Source of the DNA: Archivesica marissinica
Taxonomy: Eukaryota; Mollusca; Bivalvia; Venerida; Vesicomyidae
Assembly: GCA_014843695.1 (NCBI GenBank)
Contig: CM026404.1
Location: 57,833,931-57,897,930, forward strand
Length of the DNA: 64,000 nt
Reading direction: 5' to 3'
In this document: piece after piece, positions 9,691 through 20,426 of the stretch
Layout: every line of letters starts with the position of its first letter
Numbering within the stretch: position 1 is the stretch's first letter
Translations under genes and position numbers: made by a program
Notes under the pieces: generated by a model
The model's database searches: none
What the model was told of the DNA's origin: nothing
Seen by the model: only the letters and a program-made list of their open reading frames with translations

Positions 9691-11126
9691 TGAATGTGGA
9701 TATATAGATTTCATCTCAAATCCTGGACATTGATGTAGATGATTTGCTTTGTCTACTTTGCATATTAATTGTCAAAGCGTATTTAGATAAGAATAAAGTT
9801 TATATGACTTTCCGTTTTTATCATTTCAATCACTTTCATTTGAAGGGATTATTGGACTCCGAAGTAGAGAAAACAACACACTTGATGCTGATTATGAAAA
9901 GGTACGTCCTCTTAAACGCCGCAAGTACAGTAATATTCGTTTTAAACTACGTTCGTGTGGCATACCTTTAGCAATAGACACTGGTCGTTATGCTACACCT
10001 AAAGTTATATTACATAATACAATTTGTAAAATGTGCAACAGTTGTTAAGTTGAAGATGAAACACAATTTGTTACATAATATCGATTTATATTCCGATATA
10101 CGAGTAACACGTTTTTAAAGCTGTCCATTCTGTAAATAACTTTATTTTAAAATTGGAATTTAAGCAATTACAAATCTGAACTAAATACATTTAAATACGG
10201 AAGTGTGCTATATATTTCGTAATGGAAGAAGATAATTAGCGATTGAAGGTGTTCTCTGATTTTCAATTCTATAATAACAGTCACTAGAAGTATACCATAA
10301 AAGATTTCAATGTAGAAAGAAGGAACAGTACAGTTTTATCAATTAATTGGTGTACATTTAACCAGATGAATTGTAATCCATATAAAGTTAGAAAGTTATA
10401 TCATTACATAATTTGGTAACATATATCTGGGTAACATATACAATGACATGGTTAAATTATACATTCATGTACAAATAAGTTTTTCATTACTGTAATCAAA
10501 TAATCATTTGTGTGTTAATGAAAATGTTCATGAAGCAATAACCATCGTGAGTTTCAATGTGCATAATCTGTATTCATGAATAACCATACAGTGTATAATA
10601 TTGTTCTTTGTCACGTAAATTACATTTGTTGTGGAAGTTACTTATATGTGTGGCGGTCCTGTCATGCAAAATAGATAAATACATCAGTATAACATGGTTT
10701 TAAATTTTATCATTAAACAATGTTGGTCGTTAAGATCAGAATTTATGTTGATTTGGATATTTACTACTTTTGTATGTTACCATATAGTAACGTACATTAC
10801 ACATATTTGGCAAATAAAGCTGCTTTATTCACTATATACGTCCATCCTGACTTTGCTATGACACTTTAAGACTATAAGAAGCAGAATGAAATCAACAAAT
10901 TTCTCATAAAAGAAGATATAATGTAACAAATAAGACGTAAAATATTAAAGCGGCCATTTTTACAATGGCCCACACGGCGGCCATTTTGTAAGATATTGAG
11001 TAGTTCTCTTTTGTTTGAATATTGTATATGTCCAAGAAGTATTCATGCCAATTTTCATGCTTTTCCCATTTTTGGCACAATTGTTAACAGAATGCTTGTA
11101 CTAATTGCACAAAATATGTTTGTCCC
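9691..11126. other. Intergenic, AT-rich
   Basis: No coding exon seen. AATAAA occurs at 9792 and near 10814. Around 10950-10995 is a short inverted GGCCATTTTTACAATGGCC motif. Confidence 0.4.
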
Positions 11127-11278
11127 ACTGGAGCCGTTACGATTGTGCCATTAGGCAAGGTATTTAAATTCCACACGCCTCTCCTCTCTCCCTCATGGCG
11201 ATGATTCCACCAGGAATGAGGTTTCGAGAGTGATTAATATAACTTGTAAGAACTAAAATAAATTTGTATTATCTAAAA
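11127..11278 (+). mobile_element. SINE family 2, 5'-truncated
   Basis: Starts inside the core (CTGGAGCCGTTACGATTGTG) and runs to the tail. Confidence 0.75.
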
Positions 11279-11507
11279 AAACAATGTTTTATTCGTCTTA
11301 AGATGATAACGTTGAGTGAATAGTGCTATCTAGAAAGCGTAGCGAAGTTTAAACAATACTTCTACAAATTGTACGACAATTTGACGAAATTGTACGAAAA
11401 TTTGACGTAGACATGATCTTCATTTAGAGTTAAATATAAGCTTCGTTATAATAACATGATACATATATCAATAAATTCCTAAATGTGCAGGAAGTAGACA
11501 TTAAAAA

Positions 11508-11775
11508 AGTAAAGTAAAGTGTTTGTTTATTATAATGTTACCCCTATTTAAAGGGCCAGCCATTTCTGACTTATGAGACACCTCTTTTTATGAACACCAG
11601 TACTTCCTGAATCCTATGCTTGTATGCCAGGCGCCATGCTGGTAGGCAATCGGTAGCCATTATTTAACTAGCTGGCGGCTCACCAACCGACCATATCAGA
11701 ACGAACCCCTGACACAGTTCGAACTTTCGACCTCCCGCGCCGTAGGCGGATGCCTTAAACACTAGGCAACGGAGA
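11508..11775 (-). mobile_element. SINE family 5 (tRNA-Arg-like)
   Basis: Minus copy. The head is at 11695-11775, with the complement of CCGTCTCCGTTGCCTAG and GGTTCGAA-like boxes. The body contains the complement of GCCGCCAGCTAGTT and TGGCGCCTGGCATAC. Confidence 0.78.
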
Positions 11776-11869
11776 CGGTTTACTAATTATTATTAATGTT
11801 AATAATTATACTGATGAGTAGTAATGTCTAGGCTGTTGCGATATATATATATGTTTGTGGACTCGACAG

Positions 11870-11949
11870 ATGGGAACTATAGAAGACATTAAACGGGAAA
11901 CGATTGAACGAAGAGAAGCCGACCATGCCGAACGTGAACTCACAGAGCG
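11870..11949 (+). CDS. Repeat-protein gene, exon 1
   Basis: ATG at 11870, 80 bp, donor GAGCG|GTAACT, phase 2 out. A further 5' exon is possible because the ATG follows an acceptor-like CGACAG. Confidence 0.6.
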
Positions 11950-14900
11950 GTAACTACTGTATATTGTATATGTGTGTGTACATTCGTATGTATCGATCGA
12001 TTATGTACGTTTCCATCCTGCATTATAGGCTAATGGACACAGTAGACCCGGTATGGCGACTTCCGACATTTCTCCCAGACACCATGTTTGTGCTTGATGT
12101 TAGGTTGCCGAATACAAAACCAGAATTGTTCATCAACAATGCCATCTATGATATAATTCGTGTTCTCGTAAAGCCCATGTCCTTACTTGTTGCTACTTTA
12201 TACAAATTTATTTGAGCTCGATTGCGAAATAAGTTCTTGCAACTTATATTAATCGCTCTCAAGACCTCATTCTTGATGTAATCTATCGCCACGAGGGAGA
12301 GAGAAGAGGCAATTGCACAATGGCACAATCGTAACGGCTCCAGCGGATACTCGAACTCCGGGCCTTTCGCACATGAAGCGAACGCGATGCCACTGCGCTA
12401 TTACGACTTCCACTAGTGTTGCTACTCTATGTACCATACATAACTATTATATAAATAAGCATTAGATATTATGTAGTTCTAACATAATTCTCCAATGTCA
12501 ATAAAAAGCGTGTGGTCTCCATCCTTGACCGAGTGATTAAGGTCGTTCACTACATGTGCCTCCTCACCACTGTAAGTTAGATTCCAACTGGGGTGTCGAA
12601 CTCTTTCGTGTGAGAGAGCTATCCAGCTGGCTTGCGGAAGGTCTATGCACCCAGTGTGCATAATTATATCACATAGCAACAGTATTATAGCGTGACAGTT
12701 TATGATATTGTTCAATGTAATTATAAACAAGTGTGGCGTCCGTCGTCCAGTGGTAGAGCGTCGGATTTGGAATCGAACGGTCCCGGGTTCGATACTCGTA
12801 AAGGCCACGTATGTAGTGTCATTGAGCAAGGCACCTCACACACATTGCTTAGTACTGGTTAATCGCTTAGGTCGGCTAAGCCTACCCAGGAAAACATGTC
12901 TAGGTCCCCGAGAGTGGTTTGACATTAATGGAACATAAATACAAACAATACTAACGAATATTAATTCACCAGTTTGTTTGGTCAAGTCCAAGTCAAATAC
13001 ATTAATGAATAGTTGCAACCAATTCAATTTACATACAGTTAGAGACAATTCCAGAGTATATAAACAATTCCAAGTTAAAGTAGCTAACGGACATGAACAG
13101 ACATACTCAACGCCTTCACATTTCGGGAAGCGCCGTGACTAATGTTGCTAGAACTTGTGGCCCGACCCATTTGCCTTTATTTAGTTTGTCATGTCTTGTA
13201 TTCACATGTATATGTAAAACGAATCGAGAAATAACATATGATTAAACTAAACGCCTCCACATAAGCATAGTACTATTGATCAAGGACGTCCATCTAATCT
13301 AAATTTCAACTATGTATTTCCGTCTAACATCCTTACAGCGGAATACCTGATGAAACGGATGATGTTGAGGAAGTGCTTGAGGATAACTTTGAAATACCAA
13401 GCATGAAACAGATAGCGAGTCAGTTCCACAACGAACAGTATGATCAATTCAGCAGGCAGATTCCTTTAGGCGGCGACGTTGTGAGGAAACACTATCCTCG
13501 ACGCAAGAATTTAGCATACGGTGCTGATGACTTGAATGGAGAGGAAAGTAATCACGGAAGTACGAAGAGAGTCGGTGGACCATATGAAGATGCACAGGGA
13601 AAGCATGTGTTAAATGTACATGACATTTGATTCATTGTCTAATAAATATACTCACACGAAAAAGAAAGTGTGCACTTGGTTAGAGGGACAATTTTATACT
13701 TATAGAAGCAATAAATAGGCAAATTTAGTATCAAAATGTGCAAAAGTGTATTGGCTATGCGATGGTTTAATTTTAATTGAAATATGATAATTATCAGAAC
13801 ACTGTTTTACGTGTGAATATAAGTATATAATTTTCCTTCTAACCAAGTGCACACTTTCTTTTTCGTGTGAGTATAAACAGGAGTATTTCTATATTCTCAG
13901 AATGTCGGTTACATACATGCGTGTATGTCCTGTGCTTCCGGTGATGGTTAATTATAATCAATTTAGAAATTCTGTAACTAAGTTCTGGCGAACAACTTTA
14001 AGGCGTTACTTAATAGTTTGAATATGAACTCCGACTGTATTAGGTATGTTGCATAATTGCTTGACATTATTGTTGTGTCGTCGTTATTGTTCGCAGATGA
14101 CATCAATCACTTTATTATTTTCAGTCAGATCGTCATTGTGGGATTAGAAATCGTTTAAAACCCGAGCCGGAAACTGTGCTAGAAATCATCCAGGATGGAA
14201 GCCAAGTATTGGAAACAAAGTGTACATCGAATCAGCCACGAAAATACAGACATGTGGTATATTAAATTTCTGATAGAGACTTATAAATACATAGTTACAT
14301 GCCTATACAGTGTAGCATTTGATTGGAAATAATACAACGTCAATTCTCGTTGTGCTATGGTAGTCACGATCGTTACATACAGTGTTTAAAAATAAAGTTA
14401 ACTTCAAGGTACATATTTGACATATGTGCCTTCTAGCGAATACTGAACTACTCTTCCTAATTACGTAATTGCTTAATGCAGAATTATATCGTAATAAAGG
14501 ATGTTTTTTGTAAAATATAAATACTAATGTGTTTACAAAAATTGAAATAGTCGCTCAGAAACGATAACATTCAAATAAATATAAACCGTCGTATACGCGA
14601 ATTTGTTTATCAACAAACGAAATGAACACGCACAGCGCGCATGCGTGAAACAATAGCGGATATGCCATGCTTGTTTTCATCATTGCTGAAGGTGGACGAT
14701 GCATTCCGAATGTAAATCAGTGCGTGTGACCGACCGATTTGGAAAGTCCTACTTTCGTTTCGAGTTTGTGTTATCGCAAAAAAACACTACTGCTTACTAA
14801 TTGAACATAACTATACAAATTATAATTTAAGAATGTGTAGCAGCATTGCTACCCATACGTAAAATTTGAATTAAAATATCTTTTATTTCATACGATATAG

Positions 14901-17900
14901 GGATGCTTTAAAGAAAAGGTGGCCACCTTGGACCGTCCTCTACCGATAAGAGCTAAAAGTCCCATATGATGTAAGCTTTGGTGCGACTTTAAACCATCAA
15001 ACACTATAAAGCATACAGAAGCTGTAGCTCTGCATAAGAAACGAATACTGCTGTCAAAAATGTTAAATTATACTTTCCAGGAAACTCGTCTATTAGATCC
15101 AAACTATTATCTAAGAAAGTCAAGAGGTTCTATCGAGTACAGAGAACAAATCCGATTTGTATCCGGCCAATTACGAGCTATTAGCATATACTTCAAAAAT
15201 GAGCTGACAGAACTCCGTGACAAAAAGTCCAAAACAACAACCGAGACCTCAACAGTACAACCTATGCCATCATGTGTTCCTGGTCCAGCAGAGATTGCAG
15301 CACAATGCTACGCAGAAAGCGTTGAACGGGAAAAGCAGTCTTATGAAACAAAACTGTATTATGCTCTATGGAGAACGGCTTTCACAAGAGCTATAGAACG
15401 GCTACGAGAAAACAAGGTACAGTAATTACACCTTCTTACAAAATCACGATTCTGATTGGCTGATTCCCAATGAATTGCGTAAACTGATTCTATTGTCATA
15501 TAATATTCATAGTGGACTACTTTTTGTATGGTGTGACGAATCAAAGACAACTTGTTTTTGTAATTTGTAAAATAGTAGTTGTAATTATAACAATTAAATG
15601 TTTGACTATCTTATTAGCGCAGTGGTTAGCGCGCTCGCTTCTCGCAAATGCAACCCGGGTTCGATCCTCGAACCGGGAAGTATGTGAACTGGTACGATGG
15701 TTACCAGATCGGACAGGTGGGTTTTCTCCGGGTACTCCGGTTTCCTCCCACATGAATTAATACATACGTATACGCTTTCCTCCGCGCCAACGAGAGTGAT
15801 TAATATAATGTGTTAGACACAATCGTTGTAAAATAAATTAAGTTTAAAATTAATTAAATGTTCTTTATCTGCATTTCATCGGGTATGAAATGTCAGTTCT
15901 TACGCCTTAATTTTCATTACACCGAAATGTTAACTAAGCTCGAAATAACGCCGTGTTTGAACTCATTTTAGAAATGACCAGTAACAAATAGGTTACTGTA
16001 TCAAATATGTTCCGTTGTACTTTATTATGATGATTGATATACATAGTAATGTATACATTGCAAACGGTAGCATGTACCGTGCGTAAGCCGCTCAGGTTAG
16101 TGGCCGGTTACATTAGCATATAACGGATGCCGTATCATGTATCGGACGGGTGCAGTATAAATATATTAGACGGATGCCGTATCATGTATCGGACGGGTGC
16201 AGTATACATATATTAGACGGATGCCGTATCATGTATCGGACGGGTGCAGTATAACTATATTAGACGGATGCCGTATCATGTATCGGACTGGTGCAGTATA
16301 AATATATTAGATGGATGCCGTTTCATATATATTTAACACGCTGGACTGGTAATCCAGGGATCGCACGTTCGATCCCCAGTCTGACCATAATGAAATTAAC
16401 AGTCGTTCAGATGGGACTTTAAACCGAAGTCTCGTGTCGGTGCTTTACACCGTGCACGTAAAAGAACCAGAGGAGACTCTGGAATGGGTCTCTGTCTGTA
16501 TCATTGTACTATTCTCCAAAGATCTTAAATGACTAATCTCTTCAGGAGACGTCTCTCATATGAGCAATCGGTAGCGACGATAAATAAACGTAAAACACAC
16601 ACATATCATATATCAGACGACGGGCTATGCCTTACGCTGGCAATTATATCGTATACATACATGACAAAATTAAGTCACTGCCAAAATAAAGACGTAGACT
16701 CCTCATTCATTCGAAAGTAACTTGTTTCGCATCGATAAATGAAACCGCGTCGTCGTATTAAAGTATTTAGCTTCGAAATTACGAATACAGAAGGCAGGTT
16801 AATATATAACTAGCAAATGGTCGTACATAAGGGCACCAGTTAATCTGTACTTTCACGTTTTAAAAGTTTATTTAACGTCACTACCGGTTGCCCAAATGAG
16901 CGACGGGAAAATTACCAAGCATCACCTTTCCTGGGCAGGCTCTAGAGGTTAATGGTTAATCCGTACTTGGTGCACAAACCTCCGTAAGAAACTGCCAATG
17001 TTTTCATATAAAGAGACACGGTGGCCATCAGTGATGGTAGGTTACAGTGATGTACAGTCAGCGATCTTAGCCACGCGACCACGGAGGCGAGACCCGACCG
17101 TCAGAGGTAGCACATATGTATTGACATTGTAGATGGTATGCTCTAATTACCTCCACATGGTTTGTTTGTGTGTTATGGATGACAGCGTGGTGGGGTATGT
17201 GCTATACAGAGTGCCCGCTGTCCGATTAGTGCAGTGGTTAGCGCGCTGGCTTCTCACCAATGCAACCCGGATTCGATCCTCGAACCGGGAAGTATGTGAA
17301 ATGGTACAGTGATCGCCAGATCGGACAGGTGGGTTTTCTCAGGGTACACATTTACGCTAACACCCGCGCCAACAAGAGCGATTAATATAAGTTGTTAGAA
17401 CTTGCTTCGCAATCGTTGTAAAATAAATAAAGTTAAAAAAAGAGTGCCCACTAGTTATTAATGTAATTAAAGTAGTTACTATGCATACTATGCTTTCCAT
17501 GAAGGTTGTTGCTTAAGCACAATGTTTGTCTGGTCAGTATTAATCACACTTATCCTCTCTTTCAGCGAATGAAAACGAATTGTCTCACTACCCCTGATAT
17601 GTCAACTGAACGTACTGATAGAGGCGGAAATATAACTGAACGCACTGATATAGGCAGAAATATAACTGAACGCACTGATGGAGGCGGAAATATAACTGAA
17701 CGTACTGATAGAGGCGGAAATATAACTGAACGTACTGATAGAGGCGGAAATATAACTGAACGTACTGATGGAGGCGGAAATATAACTGAACGTACTGATA
17801 GAGGCGGAAATATAACTGAACGCACTGATGGAGGCGGAAATATAACTGAACGCACTGATAGAGGCGGAAATATAACTGAACGTACTGATAGAGGTGGAAA

Positions 17901-19491
17901 TATAACTGAACGCACTGATAGAGGCGGAAATATAACTGAACGCACTGATAGAGGCGGAAATATAACTGAACGCACTGATAGAGGCGGAAATATAACTGAA
18001 CGTACTGATAGAGGCGGAAATATAACTGAACGCACTGATAGAGGCGGAAATATAACTGAACGCACTGATAGAGGCGGAAATATAACTGAACGCACTGAAA
18101 GAGGCGGAAATATAACTGAACGCACTGATAGAGGCGGAAATATAACTGAACGCACTGATAGAGGCGGAAATATAACTGAACGCATTGATAGAGGCGGAAA
18201 TATAACTGAATGTACTGAAAGAGGCGGAAATATAACTGAACGCGCTGAAAGAGATGGACATATAACTGAAAGCATTGAAAGAGGTGAAAATATAACAGAA
18301 CGCACTGATAGAGGCGGACATATCACTGAACGTACTGAAAGAGGCGGACATATAACCGAACGTGTTGAAAGAGGCGGAAATATAACTGAACGCACTGAAA
18401 GAGGCGGAAATATAACTGAACGCACTGAAAGAGGCGGAAATATAACTGAACGTACTGAAAGAGGCGGACATATAACTGAACGCACTGAAAGAGGCGGAAA
18501 TATAACTGAACGCACTGAAAGAGACGGAAATATAAAACAAAAAGAAACATGCCCAAACCGGCGGAAAGTTCGCTTAACAATCATATCTCCTACCCTAAAA
18601 GCTACACAAAAAGTAAGTATTGACGTGACTATTTAGTATGTTGCCGGTTTCACAAAACAGCTAAGACATGTAGTAAGTTGGTTGTATCCGTGGATTTGAT
18701 TGGCTCTTAAAATAGCCGTCCAATAGCAGATACTGTTATTTCTAGTGTACGACAAATTTTAACTATAACTGGAACTAATCAATTTATATTGACGGATATG
18801 TAGTCTAGTGGTAACACTCTGGACTGGTAATCCAGGGATCACAGGTTCGATACCCCGTCTGACCATAATAAAATTAACCGTCTTTCAGATGGGGGTTTAA
18901 ACCGAGGTACTGTACACCGTGCACGTAAAAGAACCAGAGGATACTCTGAAATGGGTGTCCGTCTGTATCATTGCACTATCCTCCAAAAATCTAAAATTAC
19001 TAATCTCTTCAGGAGGCGTCGCTCATATGGGCAACCAGTAGCGATGATAAATAAACGTAAAACACACACATATTGACATCAAAGTTATATTTAAGCAGCA
19101 TTGGTTGTCTGACAAGCTAATCTTAATGCTTTCAAAGGGGAACTAACCATTGTATTGTCTATGCATAATCACCTAATATTAGCCTCCCTTTCAACACTAT
19201 TGCCTTCATTTGCCTTTTATCATTTCATTATTATCTGACAGTATCATTTCATACTGAAAGCATATGTTACTAAGAAACACTATGCACACTGTATTTCAGA
19301 ATTTGGTTAAAAAATCAACTTCAAAAAATGTGGCAAATAGAGGATCATACACCCAGAGGTTTAAGAAGATGAATAATCTAGAAGATAAGGATGATATGGT
19401 GTTGGAGAAACAACCCGAACAAGTTAATAGAAAACCTGCTCCTAAACGACGTCAATCTAGCTTACTGAAAAGAGGATATGTTATAACTTGA
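11870..19491 (+). CDS. Unrecognised gene with a 31-copy 10-residue repeat
   Basis: Seven exons (11870-11949, 12029-12103, 13339-13606, 14125-14256, 15081-15416, 17566-18612, 19300-19491) join in phase to about 709 residues. The N-terminus, MGTIEDIKRETIERREADH, is charged and helix-prone. The middle is hydrophilic and includes a YYALWRTAFTRAIERLRENK segment. The large sixth exon encodes 31 copies of ERTDRGGNIT (with TD/TE and occasional other changes), followed by a basic, Lys/Arg-rich C-terminus. I see no signal peptide or membrane segment. I do not recognise the family. The exon 3 donor is uncertain (13606 or 13615; the frame stays open to TGA at 13628). Other alternatives are two adjacent genes, or skipping of the phase-compatible segment at 14905. 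Confidence 0.72.
12029..12103 (+). CDS. Repeat-protein gene, exon 2
   Basis: 75 bp, acceptor CATTATAG, donor GTTAG|GTTGCC, phase 2 in and out. It encodes LMDTVDPVWRLPTFLPDTM and a short remainder. Confidence 0.68.
12193..12414 (-). mobile_element. SINE family 2 copy
   Basis: Minus copy with tail, part of the core and head. Intronic in the repeat-protein gene. Confidence 0.85.
12517..12665 (+). mobile_element. SINE family 4-like fragment
   Basis: tRNA-like start (TTGACCGAGTGATTAAGGTC) that resembles the head at 53870, followed by diverged sequence ending GGTCTATGCACCCAG. Confidence 0.45.
12733..12950 (+). mobile_element. SINE family 4 copy
   Basis: The tRNA-like head has GTCCAGTGGTAGAGCG and GGGTTCGATAC boxes. 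The body contains TTAGTACTGGTTAATCGCT and AGGAAAACATGTCTAGGT. A close relative is at 25993. Confidence 0.75.
13339..13606 (+). CDS. Repeat-protein gene, exon 3
   Basis: Acceptor CATCCTTACAG, phase 2 in (AG|C gives Ser). The acidic start GIPDETDDVEEVLEDNFEIP is followed by a more basic part. The end is uncertain: weak donors follow 13606 and 13615, or the exon runs to TGA at 13628-13630 as an alternative terminus. Confidence 0.68.
13631..14124. other. Intron with an inverted repeat
   Basis: The sequence near 13650-13670 (CTCACACGAAAAAGAAAGTG) recurs in inverted form at 13852-13873 (CACTTTCTTTTTCGTGTGAG), with a second matching pair inside, so 13650-13873 could be a MITE of about 220 bp. Nothing else seen. 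Confidence 0.5.
14125..14256 (+). CDS. Repeat-protein gene, exon 4
   Basis: 132 bp, acceptor TTATTATTTTCAG, donor GTG|GTATAT, phase 0 in and out. Only one frame is open. It encodes a polar, unrecognised sequence (SDRHCGIRNRLKPEPETVLE at its start). Confidence 0.55.
14257..15080. other. Intron, with one possible skipped exon
   Basis: AT-rich, with no repeat recognised. A possible alternative exon starts near 14905 (see findings). Confidence 0.4.
15081..15416 (+). CDS. Repeat-protein gene, exon 5
   Basis: 336 bp, acceptor ATACTTTCCAG, donor AACAAG|GTACAG, phase 0 in and out. It encodes 112 residues, with a Ser/Thr-rich linker in the middle and two helix-prone blocks around it. Confidence 0.78.
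15606..15846 (+). mobile_element. SINE family 3 copy
   Basis: tRNA-like head (TTAGCGCAGTGGTTAGCGCG, GGGTTCGATCC), core TTTCTCCGGGTACTCCGG with TTTCCTCCCAC, and the 3' tail shared with family 2. Confidence 0.88.
16124..16335. repeat. 47-bp tandem repeat, about 4.5 copies
   Basis: Units contain CGGATGCCGTATCATGTATC and GGACGGGTGCAGTATA. The last partial unit abuts a 5'-truncated SINE. Confidence 0.88.
16333..16605 (+). mobile_element. SINE family 1, 5'-truncated
   Basis: Begins after the A box (TTAACACGCTGGACTGG), then full core and tail. Confidence 0.85.
16862..17105 (-). mobile_element. SINE fragments: family 1 tail and family 4
   Basis: 16862-16905 is a minus fragment of the family 1 tail (CTACCGGTTGCCCA). 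16906-17105 is a minus family 4 copy with the complement of TACTGGTTAACCGCT-like sequence and a head at the right (CGCGACCACGGAGG). Confidence 0.65.
17217..17436 (+). mobile_element. SINE family 3 copy
   Basis: Head GTCCGATTAGTGCAGTGG; the TTTCCTCCCAC part of the core is shortened; tail ATTAATATAAGTTGTTAG is present. Confidence 0.85.
17566..18612 (+). CDS. Repeat-protein gene, exon 6 (31 tandem repeats)
   Basis: 1047 bp, acceptor CTCTCTTTCAG, donor ACAAAAA|GTAAGT, phase 0 in and out. Units of 30 bp at 17608-18537 encode ERTDRGGNIT. Early units are almost all TD; the last third shifts to TE and has more changes (AERDGHIT, IERGENIT). Every unit keeps length and frame, which supports translation. 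The long minus-strand ORFs over this exon are shadows of the repeat. Confidence 0.8.
18794..19069 (+). mobile_element. SINE family 1 copy
   Basis: Full-length with 8-bp target duplications ATATTGAC (18786-18793 and 19070-19077). In the last intron of the repeat-protein gene. Confidence 0.88.
19300..19491 (+). CDS. Repeat-protein gene, terminal exon
   Basis: 192 bp, acceptor CTGTATTTCAG, phase 0, ends TGA. It encodes a basic tail (KPAPKRRQSSLLKRG). The stop codon overlaps the first unit of the following tandem repeat. Confidence 0.75.
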   Translation, partial: NLVKKSTSKNVANRGSYTQRFKKMNNLEDKDDMVLEKQPEQVNRKPAPKRRQSSLLKRGYVIT

Positions 19492-19815
19492 TCGCCATAG
19501 AACATAATGATGACCATTCCAGTGTAATGTAGTAAGGTCAACGTGATCTCCATAGAACATAATGATGACCATTCCAGTGTAATGTAGTAAGGTCAACGTG
19601 ATCGCCATAGAACATAATGATGACCATTCCAGTGTAATGTAGTAAGGTCAACGTGATCTCCATAGAACATAATGATGACCATTCCAGTGTAATGTAGTAA
19701 GGTCAACTTGATCGCAATAGAACATAATGATGACCATTCCAGTGTAATGTAGTAAGGCAACTTGATCGCAATAGAACATAATGATGACCATTCCAGTGTA
19801 ATGTAGTAAGGCAAT
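19490..19815. repeat. 55-bp tandem repeat, about 6 copies
   Basis: Units contain CCATAGAACATAATGATGAC and TTCCAGTGTAATGTAGTAAG. The array begins at the stop codon of the repeat-protein gene and probably forms its 3' UTR. Confidence 0.92.
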
Positions 19816-19830
19816 ATGTTGACTGTGGTA

Positions 19831-20012
19831 TACAGTCAAACCTGTCTTAAGCAGCCAGCCAAGGGAGTCAGAGAAAGTGGCTGCTTAACACAGGTGGCTG
19901 CTTAATATAGGTCAAATGTATAATAAAACAACCAATTTGGGATCTGGAAAGTGGCTGCTTAATACAGGTTGGCTGCTTAATGGAGGTGACCACTAATACA
20001 GGTTTGACTGTA
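19831..20012. mobile_element. MITE, TACAGTCAAACCTG family
   Basis: Perfect 15-bp TIRs (TACAGTCAAACCTGT / ACAGGTTTGACTGTA) with internal direct and inverted AGTGGCTGCTTAA motifs. It holds an AATAAA at about 19922 that could serve the upstream gene. Confidence 0.9.
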
Positions 20013-20159
20013 TTGAATGGACAGTCACTAGATAAAGATTGCAATGAAGTCAATGTTGAATATGTTGAAGAACAATTCAAACTAGATGCGTTTTAAGTCC
20101 TGTTTATTTACGACTACGTGAGTAATGTCAATTGTATCAATGAACCTTCTTTATGGTTT

Positions 20160-20360
20160 TGAGGGAGAGCATGAGAGAGAGGGCAGATAAAGAGTGGGAG
20201 GAGAGGGATGGAGAGGGAGAGGGAGAAAGAGAGAGGGTGAAAAACCGGAATAAAGGGGCATAGTGAGGTGGAGAGGGGGAATGAGGGAGGGATAGGGGGA
20301 TATGTAGGAAGTGAGAGAGATGAAGAGAGAGGGAGATAGAGGGGGTGGGAGAGGGAGGGA
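20160..20360. repeat. GA-rich low-complexity tract
   Basis: Purine-rich GAGAGGGAGA sequence on the + strand for about 200 bp. ORFs across it are by-products. Confidence 0.8.
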
Positions 20361-20426
20361 CTAATGGCAGGTAGGGAATGAAGAGAATATATTTACTTGT
20401 ATATACCCACATGCACACATGGCCCC

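Noticed and set aside
11904..12215. 103-codon + strand ORF
   Set aside because: It reads through the donor at 11950 and the intron; the spliced frame from ATG 11870 joins in phase with the next exons.
17562..18584. Minus-strand ORFs over the 30-bp repeat
   Set aside because: Shadows of the + strand exon: the + frame has matched splice sites and phase on both sides, the minus frames do not.
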